A DNA stretch of 64,000 bases from Planosporangium sp963837285 (lineage in GTDB: Bacteria; Actinomycetota; Actinomycetes; Mycobacteriales; Micromonosporaceae): the NCBI GenBank assembly GCA_963837285.1, contig CAWIMS010000006.1, positions 1-64,000 on the forward strand, given 5' to 3'. The notes beneath the pieces are model-generated. The model made no database searches. It worked only from the letters and a program-made list of their open reading frames with translations, and was not told the DNA's origin. Below, one piece after another: positions 37,982 to 46,956 of the stretch. The stretch's first letter is position 1. Each line of letters opens with the position of its first letter. A program made the translations under genes and the position numbers.

Positions 37982-38583
37982 ACGCAGTACCGACCGGCTA
38001 CCGGTACGACGTGTGTCTGTCGTTCGCCGGCGAGCGCCGGCCCTACGTCGACCAGGTGGCCGAGACCCTGAAGCGACAGGGCATCTCGGTGTACTACGAC
38101 CGCTTCGAGCGGGTCAGTCTGTGGGGCGAGAACCTCAACGTGTATCTGGACCGGGTGTTCCGCGAGCTGTCGCGGTACTGCGTGCTGTTCATCTCCAAGG
38201 AGTACGGACGGTACTGGACCCGCCTGGAACTGGCCAGTGCTCTCAGTCGGGCGATCGAGGAGAGGAAGGCGTACATCCTGCCGGCCCGGTTCGACGACAC
38301 GGAGCTGCCGGGTCTTTCCCCGTCCATCTCCTGCATCGACCTGCAGACTTGGCTCCCGGAGGAGTTCGCGTCGATGATCGCCGAGAAGCTCGGCGTCGCG
38401 TCCGGCCCGCCGGTCGAGGCACCCGAACTGCCGTGGCCGGACGATATCCTCGGCTCGCCGGTCAAACGCAGCCCGACCGATCCGCGTGAACTGCCATCGG
38501 ACCGCCGTACCCGCCCGGTGCGGCAGCCCGGCCCCGCGGAGGATTTCGCCTGGGACCGCGACGAGGAGGGCCACCTCGACTGA
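37978..38583 (+). CDS. TIR-domain protein, last gene of operon
   Basis: 201 aa. An N-terminal TIR domain (1-145): YDVCLSFAGERRPYVDQV, YYDRFERVSLWGENL, LFISKEYGRYWTRLEL with the putative catalytic Glu 84, and AYILPARFDD. The C-terminal 55 residues are Pro/Arg/Asp-rich and probably disordered. Such TIRs can cleave NAD+ or make cyclic ADP-ribose-type signals when activated. As the last gene of the coupled operon it is the most likely effector. GTG 37978 overlaps the previous stop. It is closest in the window to the standalone TIR at 20075. Confidence 0.83.
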   Translation: MNAVPTGYRYDVCLSFAGERRPYVDQVAETLKRQGISVYYDRFERVSLWGENLNVYLDRVFRELSRYCVLFISKEYGRYWTRLELASALSRAIEERKAYILPARFDDTELPGLSPSISCIDLQTWLPEEFASMIAEKLGVASGPPVEAPELPWPDDILGSPVKRSPTDPRELPSDRRTRPVRQPGPAEDFAWDRDEEGHLD

Positions 38584-38732
38584 CAGTGAGGAACGGATAC
38601 CGTGCAGACCGGGATCCAGACACCTGGCGCTCCTCTCGCCACGGTGGAGCTGGGTACGCTGGATCCCGGCCCGTCCTCAGCGGGTGGGTGCCGGCGGGAG
38701 CAACAGCCGGTCAGCCGTTACTGCTCCCGTCG

Positions 38733-38840
38733 TCATCCGAACTGCCTGAACAGCGCCACGATCCAGGACGCCACCAGGGCGAGGGCGTTGAACGCCGTCC
38801 CGTCCAGCAGCTGCGGGAGAAACGCGCCGTGCGGTTCCAT
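38733..38840 (-). CDS. small hydrophobic peptide ORF (copy 2)
   Basis: 35 aa. ATG 38840 is preceded by GGGAGGTGA about 10 bases upstream. The peptide has a short polar start, then a continuous hydrophobic helix (FNALALVASWIVALF) and a basic RQFG end, so it could insert in a membrane. An ungapped match to the start of the ORF at 19057 has nine identities in the first 33 residues. It lies between the operon's TIR gene and the BTAD-NB-ARC gene, on the opposite strand to both. Too short for a firm call, but the paired evidence of ribosome site and similarity supports it. Confidence 0.5.
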   Translation of the reverse strand: MEPHGAFLPQLLDGTAFNALALVASWIVALFRQFG

Positions 38841-39070
38841 CTGCGATCTCACCTCCCTTCCCCGCCCCGGGGACCACATGCACCGTGGCAGCGACCCGAT
38901 CCCCATCGGCGGCCGGCCACCGGATGCGGCCGTGCCAACAGGATTGGCGGCCCGGTGTCCGCCGGGACGGCGCCGGCGACCGCAGGCGAACAACCGTCGT
39001 CCCCGGGGCCTGCGAGCGGCCCGGGTCCGAGCGAGCTGAGGCCGGACGGGCGAACAGGAGCGAACCCGGC

Positions 39071-42000
39071 ATGATCCAGTCACCTCGTCGGGGCGAGCCG
39101 GACCTCCCACCCGGACCGGCACGCGACCTGGTCGACCTGTTGCGTCGCCTGCGCCTGATCGCGGGCATCTCGCCCAGCAAACTCGCGACCGTCACGGGCC
39201 TGTCCCGCAGTTACGTCAGTGAGGTGCTGGCGGGGTGGAAGGCACCGCGGCCCGATACCGCGGAGCGTTTGGTGACCGGCCTGCGCGGCGACCGCCGCGC
39301 GGTGCTCCTGGCCCGTCGCCTCGCGGAGCAGCTCGCGGAGCTGAACCGCCACCAGCGCCGGCGCCAGGCCGCGCCACGTCCCGGCCGGAGCGGCTTGAGG
39401 ATCATGCTGCTCGGCCCCGTCGTGGTGGAGCGCGACGGCACGCCGGTCGAGCTCGGCAACACCGCCAAGGCCGTGCTCGCGGTGCTGGCGATGCGCGCGG
39501 ATGCCGGCGTCACGACGGAAGAACTCGTGGCGTCCGTGTGGGGTTCGCGCGGCGCCGTGACCAGAGACAGCGTGTACCACTACGTTGGGAAGCTACGAGC
39601 GGCACTCACCTTGACCGGCGAGCCGGCCGTCATCGAGTCGTCCGACGGACGGTACCGGCTGCGGATCGCGGACCACGCTGTCGATGTCCGGCAGTTCCGG
39701 GACCTGTTGCGCCACGCTCGCCAGGCCATGGACCGGCAGGAACCGCAGTCCGCCGCGCACGCCCTGCACCAGGCCCTCGACCGGTTCCGAGGACAGCCGC
39801 TCGGCGGCGTGGCCGGGGATCCGGACGGGCTGCGGCAGCGACTGGAGGACGAGCGGTGGGTCTGCGTGGAGACGCTGGCCGCCATCGAGCAGGGGTGCGG
39901 AAAGCATCTACGGGTGGTCGATCTGCTGCGCGTGGAATGCGCGCGCTCACCCGAACGCGAGGGCGTCGCGGCGCTGATGATCGGTTCCCTCGCGGCCGTT
40001 GGGCGTCGAGACGAGGCGACGGCGGTGTATCTGCGGACTCGCGCGGCGCTGCGGGAGACCACCGGGCTCGAACCGGGCGCCGCTCTCGAATCGGCTTTCC
40101 GGGCGGCGTTGCGCACCGGTGACCCGGGTGCCGGGCCGCCGGCGTCACCGTCGACCCCGTCGCCTCCGTCCCGGCACCCGGCGACGCCCGTCTTCCGTCG
40201 CGACCGGCACTTCACCGGCCGGGAGGCGGACGTGGCCCGGCTGGTCGGGAAGGTCCGGCACGGCAGCCAAGCCGTCCTCGTCCACGGCATGCCGGGAGTG
40301 GGCAAGACCGCCCTCGTCGCGCAGGCGGCGGAGGAGATGTCCGGCAGCTTCCCGGACGGTGTGGTGCTCCTCGATCTGCACGGCTACACGGGTACCCGGG
40401 CGCCCTTGGGCGTCGGTGCGGCGGTGGAGCGGCTGCTGCGCCGGCTGATCGAGGACCCGGCTCGCATCCCGGTCGACACCGACGACCAGGTGGACCTCTA
40501 CCAGACCGTGCTGGCCGGACGGCGCCTGCTGATCGTGCTCGACAACGTCCGGGACGCGGGGCAGGTCCGGCCATTGCTGCCGGCCGTGGCCGGCAGTGCG
40601 GTTCTCCTCACTAGCAGGCGGCGCCTGCGGGCGCTGGACGACGTCGACGAACTCGCGTTAGATGTCCTGCCGCCGGCCGCCGGCGCGGCGCTGTTCCAAA
40701 GCGTGAGCGGCGCCGACGGGCAGGCGGACGGCCCCGTCATCGACCGGATCGTCGCGCTCTGCGGCGGACTGCCTTTGGCGATCAGGATCGTCGCGGCGCG
40801 GCACACCCCCGCGAACCGGCATTCCCTCGACGCGCTCGAGGCGAGGTTGTCCGACGCGCACGCCGTTTCGACCGAACTGGCGCAGGACGACCGCAGCGTC
40901 GCCGCTTCCTTCCGGGTCTCCCTGGACGATCTGCCGATGGAGCTGCGGCGAATGTGCGCCCTCGCCGCGCTCCATCCGGGCGCCTCGTACGACGTCCACT
41001 CCGTTGCGGCGCTGCTCGGGACCGGGTCCGTGGAAGCCCTGCGCCGGTTGGACGAGGTGGCCGACCGTCACCTCATCGAGCGGTCCGGCGACGACCGTTA
41101 CCAGTTCCACGATCTGATCCTGCGTTTCGTCAGGGAGCATCCGGCGACCCGACTGTCCGATGTGGAGATCCGTTCGGCCCTGCGCCGGCTGGCGGACTAC
41201 GCGGTCCGGGCCTGCCTCGCCGCCGACGTCCTGATCACACCGCACCGGCACCACGTCCCTCCGGACGCCGATGACACCGCCGAGCTGCCGGCACTCGGGG
41301 ACTACGACGCGGCCCTGGCCTGGTTCCGGACGGAGGAGCCCGGCCTTACCGCCATCTGCCTCACGAGCGGTGCGGCCGGTCTGGACGAGTCGTGCTGGCA
41401 GCTCGCGTACGCCCTGCGCGGGTACTACCACCTCGCAAAGCTGTGGGGCAACTGGCGGCACACCTATGAGGTGGCCCGCCGGTCGGCCCGCAGATGTGGT
41501 GACCGGCTCGCGACCGCCCTGATCACCGACAACCTGGGCCGGGTCCATCTCGAACTCGGTGACCCCGCGACGGCCGAGCGGCTCTACCGGATCGCCTTGC
41601 GACTGTTCGTGTCGGTCGGCGACGAGCACGGGGCCAACACCGCGCGTGCCGACCTGGCCTGGCTGCACTTCAGCGAGAGACGCTTCGACGAGTTCGTCGA
41701 CGCGGTGGGGCCGGTCCTCGCCCACTACCGGGCGGCCAAGGCCGAGCGCAACGCGGCGATCACCCAACGGGGTCTGGGGCTGGCGACGGCGAATCTCGGC
41801 CGGTACGACGAGTCTGTGGTCCACCTGGAGTCGGCCCTGGAGGTCTTTGAACGACTCGGTCTTAGAGTCGACGCGGCCATGACGTGGAACGGGCTCGGCG
41901 AAACATTCCAGCATGCCGGGCAGCACGGGCGGGCCGTGGCGAGCTACCTGCGCGCGGTGGAGGCGAGCGACCGGAGCGGCAGCATGTTCGAACGGGCCCG

Positions 42001-42154
42001 GGCCCGTGCACATCTGGGCGAGCTGGCCCATTCCGCGGGCGACCGGGAGGTCGCCGCCCGGTACTGGACGGAAGCGCTGGAGGACTACCGCCACCTGGGC
42101 GCCTCGCAGCAGGACGCCGTCCAACGCGCTTTGGACGGTCTGGCGGACGGTTGA
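39071..42154 (+). CDS. XRE-BTAD-NB-ARC-TPR regulator, intact
   Basis: 1027 aa. Residues 12-70 are an XRE helix-turn-helix (LATVTGLSRSYVSEVLAGW). Then come a SARP winged helix (about 108-200, with SVYHYVGKLRAAL) and a BTAD domain to about 345. The NB-ARC ATPase has Walker A HGMPGVGKTALV (about 405), LLIVLDNVRDAGQV, LTSRRRLRAL and GGLPLAIRIVAARH, followed by a winged-helix ARC part and TPR helices. It is the intact counterpart of 16162-18955, to which an XRE domain has been added (or from which it was lost). ATG 39071 has AGGAG 10 bases upstream. Probably a nucleotide-gated regulator or sensor for the adjacent genes. Confidence 0.85.
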   Translation: MIQSPRRGEPDLPPGPARDLVDLLRRLRLIAGISPSKLATVTGLSRSYVSEVLAGWKAPRPDTAERLVTGLRGDRRAVLLARRLAEQLAELNRHQRRRQAAPRPGRSGLRIMLLGPVVVERDGTPVELGNTAKAVLAVLAMRADAGVTTEELVASVWGSRGAVTRDSVYHYVGKLRAALTLTGEPAVIESSDGRYRLRIADHAVDVRQFRDLLRHARQAMDRQEPQSAAHALHQALDRFRGQPLGGVAGDPDGLRQRLEDERWVCVETLAAIEQGCGKHLRVVDLLRVECARSPEREGVAALMIGSLAAVGRRDEATAVYLRTRAALRETTGLEPGAALESAFRAALRTGDPGAGPPASPSTPSPPSRHPATPVFRRDRHFTGREADVARLVGKVRHGSQAVLVHGMPGVGKTALVAQAAEEMSGSFPDGVVLLDLHGYTGTRAPLGVGAAVERLLRRLIEDPARIPVDTDDQVDLYQTVLAGRRLLIVLDNVRDAGQVRPLLPAVAGSAVLLTSRRRLRALDDVDELALDVLPPAAGAALFQSVSGADGQADGPVIDRIVALCGGLPLAIRIVAARHTPANRHSLDALEARLSDAHAVSTELAQDDRSVAASFRVSLDDLPMELRRMCALAALHPGASYDVHSVAALLGTGSVEALRRLDEVADRHLIERSGDDRYQFHDLILRFVREHPATRLSDVEIRSALRRLADYAVRACLAADVLITPHRHHVPPDADDTAELPALGDYDAALAWFRTEEPGLTAICLTSGAAGLDESCWQLAYALRGYYHLAKLWGNWRHTYEVARRSARRCGDRLATALITDNLGRVHLELGDPATAERLYRIALRLFVSVGDEHGANTARADLAWLHFSERRFDEFVDAVGPVLAHYRAAKAERNAAITQRGLGLATANLGRYDESVVHLESALEVFERLGLRVDAAMTWNGLGETFQHAGQHGRAVASYLRAVEASDRSGSMFERARARAHLGELAHSAGDREVAARYWTEALEDYRHLGASQQDAVQRALDGLADG

Positions 42155-42256
42155 CCGCGTTCCGAAGTCTCTCAGGTCGCCTTCCAGGTTCGGCGCAGAG
42201 CGTAGTGGCATGGCGCGACGCGGGCGGCGTTGTCGCGGCTGACCTGAGGAGAAACC

Positions 42257-42469
42257 GTGCAGCATCTCATGAACGCAGTTGGTCAGGGCATGGAGCAGTT
42301 CGTGGTCTCAACACTGGCAATCATGGCGACTACCTCGCCCATCACGCTACTTCGGCGCCGGCTCGGCGGGAGTTCACCGCGGCGGACGGGTTGCCGTGCC
42401 CACCGGTGCTACACGGGCGGGTCGACGGTGCGGCGATCGATTCCATCCCGCGGAGGTGACCTCGCATGA
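42257..42469 (+). CDS. small ORF between BTAD-NB-ARC and TIR-NB-ARC (copy 3)
   Basis: 70 aa from GTG 42257, with GAGGAG six bases upstream, 102 bases after the BTAD-NB-ARC stop, as for the ORF at 19057. The first 33 residues are hydrophobic/amphipathic (FVVSTLAIMATTSPITLL) and share Met1, Gln10, Gln14, Ser27, Thr30 and Arg33 with the 19057 ORF in an ungapped alignment. The second half is Arg/Ser/Gly-rich. The stop overlaps ATG 42466 of the TIR-NB-ARC gene (ATGA), so it is probably translationally coupled to it. Function unknown. Confidence 0.5.
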   Translation: MQHLMNAVGQGMEQFVVSTLAIMATTSPITLLRRRLGGSSPRRTGCRAHRCYTGGSTVRRSIPSRGGDLA

Positions 42470-45183
42470 CCATCTTCTTGTCGTTCGCCGGATCCGAGCG
42501 GGAGGATGCCCGGCGTCTGTGCGCGGATCTCCGGCGAGGCGGCCTGGACGTGTGGATGGACGAGTCGCTCCCGATAGGTCGCGGGATCACCGCGGGCATC
42601 GAGGAGAAGCTGAACGCGTCGACGATCATGCTGGTCCTCTACTCGGCCGCTTACTCCCGCCGGTCCGCGTGCCAGTTCGAGCTGAGGGCCGCCTATCTGG
42701 CCGGCGAACGCGAGGGCGACCCGCGGCGACGGATCTTCGTGATCAACCCGGAGGCGGACGAGCGTCATCTGCGGCCAGTGCAACTCGCCGACGCCAAGTT
42801 CGCCCGTCGTCCGATGCCCGCCGACCAGCGGGCCGTGGCAGCTTTGGTGAAAGACCTGGCCACGAGGATCGCCTCGGTGCGGGGCACGTTCGGCGACATC
42901 AGCTTCACCGAGCGCCCTGTCTGGTATCCGGACGGATCGGCCGGAGCGCCCGCCTTCGTCGGGCGCTACCCCGAGCTGTGGGACCTGCACACCGCGCTGC
43001 ATCGCGTCGACGTCCCGTTGGTGACCGCGCCTGCCGGTGGTCCGGTGGTCCCGCTTGTCGGGTTGGCGGGCAGCGGCAAGTCGACGCTGGGCACGGCGTA
43101 CGGCTGGCACTTCGCGGCGGCGTTCCCCGGTGGCGTGTTCCGCCTCGGCTTGTCGGGTGCAACCGCCGCCGAGGCCCTGACCCGGTACGGCGACGAGATG
43201 CGCAAAGTCGCTGTCGCGTTGAATCTGCCGCACGTCGCCGCTGCCGGCCGTGCGGAGCTTACCGCCGGGGTGGCCCATCACCTGGTCACCAAGGGGAAGC
43301 CGGCGCTGTGGATCATCGACGGCGTCCCGTCCGCCATGGCCCGCAGCGCTCTCGATCAGCTCCTGTTGCCCGCGGGCACCGTCGTTCGCACCATCCTGAT
43401 CGGCCGGCAGGACATGGTCGGCGGTGGCGCGCCGGTGGTCGAACTCGGCCCGATGTCGCCGGAGGACTCCGTCGCCCTGCTGCTCCAGTTCCGCGAACCC
43501 GACGACGATGGTGACGACCTGGCGGCCGAACGCGTGGCGCGCCGCCTCGGGTTTCACGCCATGAGCCTCGCCGTTGTCGGGGCACAGCTGGTGGACCGGC
43601 AGGGCCTGCGTTCCTACGCCGACCAGCTCGACCGGATCGACCGCGAACCAGCCGTGCTGGAATCCGTGGTCGAACTCGTCGGCGAGGCCTTCACCGAGCT
43701 CGGGGCCGGCGTGCGGCTCGTTCTGCAGGTGGCTGCGCTGCTCGGGCCTGTCCCGGTGCCGGCAGCGATCCTGACCCGCGTCGTTGCGGCGGTCCGGCCC
43801 GACGGCGACCCGGCTGACGACCTGGCCGAGCTGCGCAGGCTACAGCTCGCTACCCGCACCGGGGACCGGTGGGAGTTCCACGCGATCGTACGGGAGGCGA
43901 GCCGGCGGCTGCTGCCGCCGGTCGTACCGGTCGAGTATATGATTAGAACAGCCGCCGACCTCCTGCTGGCCGACGCCCCGACGGTCGAGGTGGCACCACA
44001 CATGGCCGTGCTGGCCGACAACGACCTGCTCGACGCGGGTCGGTCGGTCCGGCTAAGGCGCCGACTGGTCGAGCACTACCGCCGGCACGGCGATCCGGTG
44101 GCAGCGGCCGGGCAGTGGGACCGGGTGCTGGCGGCCGGAAAGCCCTCGCCGGCCGACCTGCTTGCTGCCGCGACCTCGCACCTGGAAGCGGGCGGTTACG
44201 AGCGGGCCACCGAACTGGCCCGGCAGGTCACCGACTCCGAGGGCGACCGACTCGCGGCACAAAGCCTCGACGCCCTCGGCCGGTTCGATGAGGCGACGAA
44301 CTTGTGGTCCCGGGTCGCGGCGGCGCGGTCTCTCACGGCGGACGCGGAACTCGCGTACATCCGAAGCCGCCGCCTTCGGGGCGAGATGACCCTCGCCCGG
44401 AGCCGCATGGAGAGGCTCGTCGACACAATGGCCGGCTACGACGACGACCTGTTGCAGGCCGCCCGCTTGGAGCTTGCCGTCATCCAGCTGTCCACAAACC
44501 GGCAGCAGGAGGCGCGCCGCACGGCCGAGTTGGTGGTTGAGCACTATGCGCGGCGGGGACTACCCGAGCACGCCAACGCCGTCGCGGCGCACGCAGTGCT
44601 CGCGCAAGCCTGGCTAACCCTGCACCTGTTCGAGCTGAATCCCGACCCGCACAAGTGGGAGGACTCCGCGCGCGACCTCTGGGAGTTGCGCGAGCGGTTG
44701 CGTCGGTCACACGGCCCGCTCAACGCCCGGACCCTCGCCACAGACGTGGAGTACGGCTTCGCGCTGCTCTGTCTCGGCCGGCCGGTGGACGCGCAGACGC
44801 ACCTCGACGAGACGCTCACGGCGCTCCGCCAACGGTTTCCCGCCGGTCACCACGCGATCATGCGCACGATGTTCCTCCTCGCCCAGGCCGATGCTCAGCT
44901 GCGTAGATACCAGCGCGCCTGCATCCTCTTCGACGAGGCGTTCCACGGGTTGCGGCGAAGCCTTGGACCGCGTCATCCCGAAACCTTGGCGGCGCAGTAC
45001 GGGCTCGGGGTGGCGCTCGTCCTGACCGACGATCGGTGGAAAGGATTGACGATGATCTGGCAGGTGCTCCGCGTCGCACCGTCGGTCGTCGGACTCAAGA
45101 CGGACATGTTCGGCCAGAGCCTTGTTGCGATGCTTCTCCTGCCGTTGCTGCCCGGTCCGGTGCTGCGCCTGATCAGCCGGTGA
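42466..45183 (+). CDS. TIR-NB-ARC-TPR STAND protein, intact
   Basis: 905 aa. An N-terminal TIR domain (1-125) with MTIFLSFAGSEREDARR, the conserved DVWMDESLPIGRG, and Glu 72 in ACQFEL. Walker A LVGLAGSGKSTLG lies near residue 203 and a Walker B-like ALWIIDGVPS follows; IGRQDMV and the ARC region come next. The C-terminal half is TPR-type helices ending near KTDMFGQSLV. It is the full-length paralogue of 10780-13610 and shows where that gene is frameshifted. ATG 42466 has GGAGG at good spacing. TIR-STAND proteins typically oligomerise on sensing a trigger and activate the TIR; the trigger here is unknown. Confidence 0.86.
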   Translation: MTIFLSFAGSEREDARRLCADLRRGGLDVWMDESLPIGRGITAGIEEKLNASTIMLVLYSAAYSRRSACQFELRAAYLAGEREGDPRRRIFVINPEADERHLRPVQLADAKFARRPMPADQRAVAALVKDLATRIASVRGTFGDISFTERPVWYPDGSAGAPAFVGRYPELWDLHTALHRVDVPLVTAPAGGPVVPLVGLAGSGKSTLGTAYGWHFAAAFPGGVFRLGLSGATAAEALTRYGDEMRKVAVALNLPHVAAAGRAELTAGVAHHLVTKGKPALWIIDGVPSAMARSALDQLLLPAGTVVRTILIGRQDMVGGGAPVVELGPMSPEDSVALLLQFREPDDDGDDLAAERVARRLGFHAMSLAVVGAQLVDRQGLRSYADQLDRIDREPAVLESVVELVGEAFTELGAGVRLVLQVAALLGPVPVPAAILTRVVAAVRPDGDPADDLAELRRLQLATRTGDRWEFHAIVREASRRLLPPVVPVEYMIRTAADLLLADAPTVEVAPHMAVLADNDLLDAGRSVRLRRRLVEHYRRHGDPVAAAGQWDRVLAAGKPSPADLLAAATSHLEAGGYERATELARQVTDSEGDRLAAQSLDALGRFDEATNLWSRVAAARSLTADAELAYIRSRRLRGEMTLARSRMERLVDTMAGYDDDLLQAARLELAVIQLSTNRQQEARRTAELVVEHYARRGLPEHANAVAAHAVLAQAWLTLHLFELNPDPHKWEDSARDLWELRERLRRSHGPLNARTLATDVEYGFALLCLGRPVDAQTHLDETLTALRQRFPAGHHAIMRTMFLLAQADAQLRRYQRACILFDEAFHGLRRSLGPRHPETLAAQYGLGVALVLTDDRWKGLTMIWQVLRVAPSVVGLKTDMFGQSLVAMLLLPLLPGPVLRLISR

Positions 45184-45550
45184 GGATCGAACGCCGACGG
45201 GCGGGGCCGTTGATTCCTGCAAGTAGCTTTGGAGCCCCAACGATCTTTGTTCGCAAACTCTTTGTGTTGGAGGCGGCGCCACGAATTCGACGACGAGAAG
45301 AAGCGCGGATACTTCACCGGCCGCTTCGGAACATCCCATTCCCGCTGAATACGCGGGTGATCCAGCACGAAACCTGGACGCCCAAACCCCTCACCAGCGT
45401 CAGAACGAGCTGATCACCACCCGAGGAAGCTCTGGAACCTCCGAAGTACTGATCCGGCTACTTCCGGCCGACACAGCCGGCGAAATGCATTCGAACATCC
45501 GTCAGAACTGGGTGCTCTGTGGGTGCTCGGCGCTGTGGACGGACACCGCG
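45184..45550. other. intergenic region, no gene seen
   Basis: About 370 bases between the TIR-NB-ARC gene and the left repeat of the IS6-family element. No ORF here has a convincing ribosome site or coding composition, and I see no terminator. Confidence 0.5.
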
Positions 45551-46371
45551 GGCTCTGTTGCGTTGGACGTTTGCAAGATCGAGGCAAGCTTGATCAGTGA
45601 AGCTGTCGAACCGTCCCCGCCTCTGGCTGCCGCCGAAGTCGGCGTTCACCGGGTTCCGGGTTCCCGTCCGACGTGATCGTGGTAGCGGTGCGCTGGTACC
45701 TGCGCTACAACCTCTCCTATCGCGACGTCGAGGAACTGCTGGTCGAACGTGGCCTCGAGGTCGACCACGTCACCGTCTACCGGTGGGTGCAACGGTTCAC
45801 GCCGCTGCTGGCCGACGCCGCCAGGTTCACCCGTCACGCCCCTGGCGGCAGGTGGTTCGTCGATGAGACGTACGTCAAGGTCAACGGTGTTTGGCGGTAC
45901 GTGTGTCGGGCCGTCGACCAGTTTGGGCAGGTCATCGACGTGCTGGTCTCATCCCGCCGGGACGGCGAGGCTGCTCGCCGGTTCTTCCAGCGGGCAATGA
46001 GCACGCTGAAGGTCACGCCGAATGAGGTGGTCACCGACGCGGCGGCGATCTATCCGGCCGTGCTCGACGAGTTGCTCCCGTCGGCGTGGCATCACGTCGA
46101 GCAGTACGCCAACAACCCGATAGAAGCTGATCACAGTCAGCTCAAACACCGGCTACGACCGATGCGAGGACTACAGACTGACCGGACAGCACAGGTGATC
46201 ATCGCCGGACATGCCTTCATGCAGAACCTTCGCCGCGGACACTACGAACTCGGCATCGACGCCGCGCCCGCCACGCCAGTGGCCACCGCGTTCACCGAAC
46301 TCGCCCAGGCAATCTAACCTGGGCCGCGGTCCGGTTCAACGCGTCCATCAATCCAACAACGCAACGGCGCC
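45551..46371 (+). mobile_element. IS6-family insertion sequence
   Basis: Imperfect inverted repeats (GGCTCTGTTGCGTTGGA from 45551; complement of GGCGCCGTTGCGTTGTTGG ending at 46371) enclose one transposase gene. The length, about 820 bp, is typical of the IS6/IS26 group. These elements form cointegrates and often bring about deletions next to themselves. Here the element sits directly before a truncated STAND gene start. Confidence 0.78.
45597..46317 (+). CDS. IS6-family transposase, one-base frameshift near N-terminus
   Basis: From GTG 45673 the frame encodes 214 aa with the DDE set: FVDETYVKV, VVTDAAAIYP and the Glu in NPIEADHSQLKHRLRP, plus the family motif WYLRYNLSYRDVEELL. The expected N-terminus (RPRLWLPPKSAFTGFR) reads in another frame from GTG 45597. 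One extra G in TTCCGGGTTCCC (about 45656-45667) breaks the join. If that is a sequence error the transposase is intact; otherwise a shortened protein could start at 45673. Confidence 0.83.
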
Positions 46372-46861
46372 CGACAGCGTGGGTGAGATCAACACCGAGG
46401 TATCCAACGTCCCGTCATCGACCACCCCGGTGGCGGGAGCCCGCGACGGGGTCAGCGCCAGCGGGACCGGTTCGGTTGCGATCGGCGGTAGTAGTACCGC
46501 TCCGATCCGCACCAAGATCACCGGCGCGGGCGGGAGCAGCACCATCCAAATGATCTTTGCTAGGCGGGATGCCTCACCCCCGAGCGGCCGGGTGGAGGTC
46601 TTCGGTGCCGGAGCTGTCGGCATCGGTGGTGACAGCAACGCGCCGATCACTGTGACGGTCACCCAGGCGGCACCTGCGCGGTCGAATTACGTGGAGCAGG
46701 TACGCCTCATTGCCCCCCAGAGCTGCTGGGCCGCCAGGCAGAACTTGCCGCGTTGGCGCAGTTCTGCACCGCCGAGGCGGTCATGTCGGGTGGACGTTCA
46801 GGAGCGCCGGTTGTATCGGCGGCCTGTCGAGTGTCACCTGGTCGATAATGGCCGAGCCGTC
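46372..46861 (+). pseudogene. STAND/NACHT-type protein, N-terminal remnant
   Basis: The frame contains two copies of a glycine-rich beta motif: GTGSVAIGGSSTAPI and GAGAVGIGGDSNAPI, about 50 residues apart. Similar motifs, from memory, occur in the N-terminal regions of actinobacterial STAND NTPases. Next comes YVEQVRLIAP, and then, one frame over, PELLGRQAELAALAQFCT, which looks like the lead into an NTPase domain. The NTPase itself is absent: coding ends by about 46861. The start is cut by the IS6 element. A frameshift plus truncation at both ends means this is dead. Confidence 0.6.
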
Positions 46862-46956
46862 ACCGGTACCCGTTGAGCGTGAGTCCTTTACTCGGCCGAT
46901 TTATGCTTCGGGTGACCTGGGCAAACGTGGTTGAGCATGCCGCTGACCCACATGAC

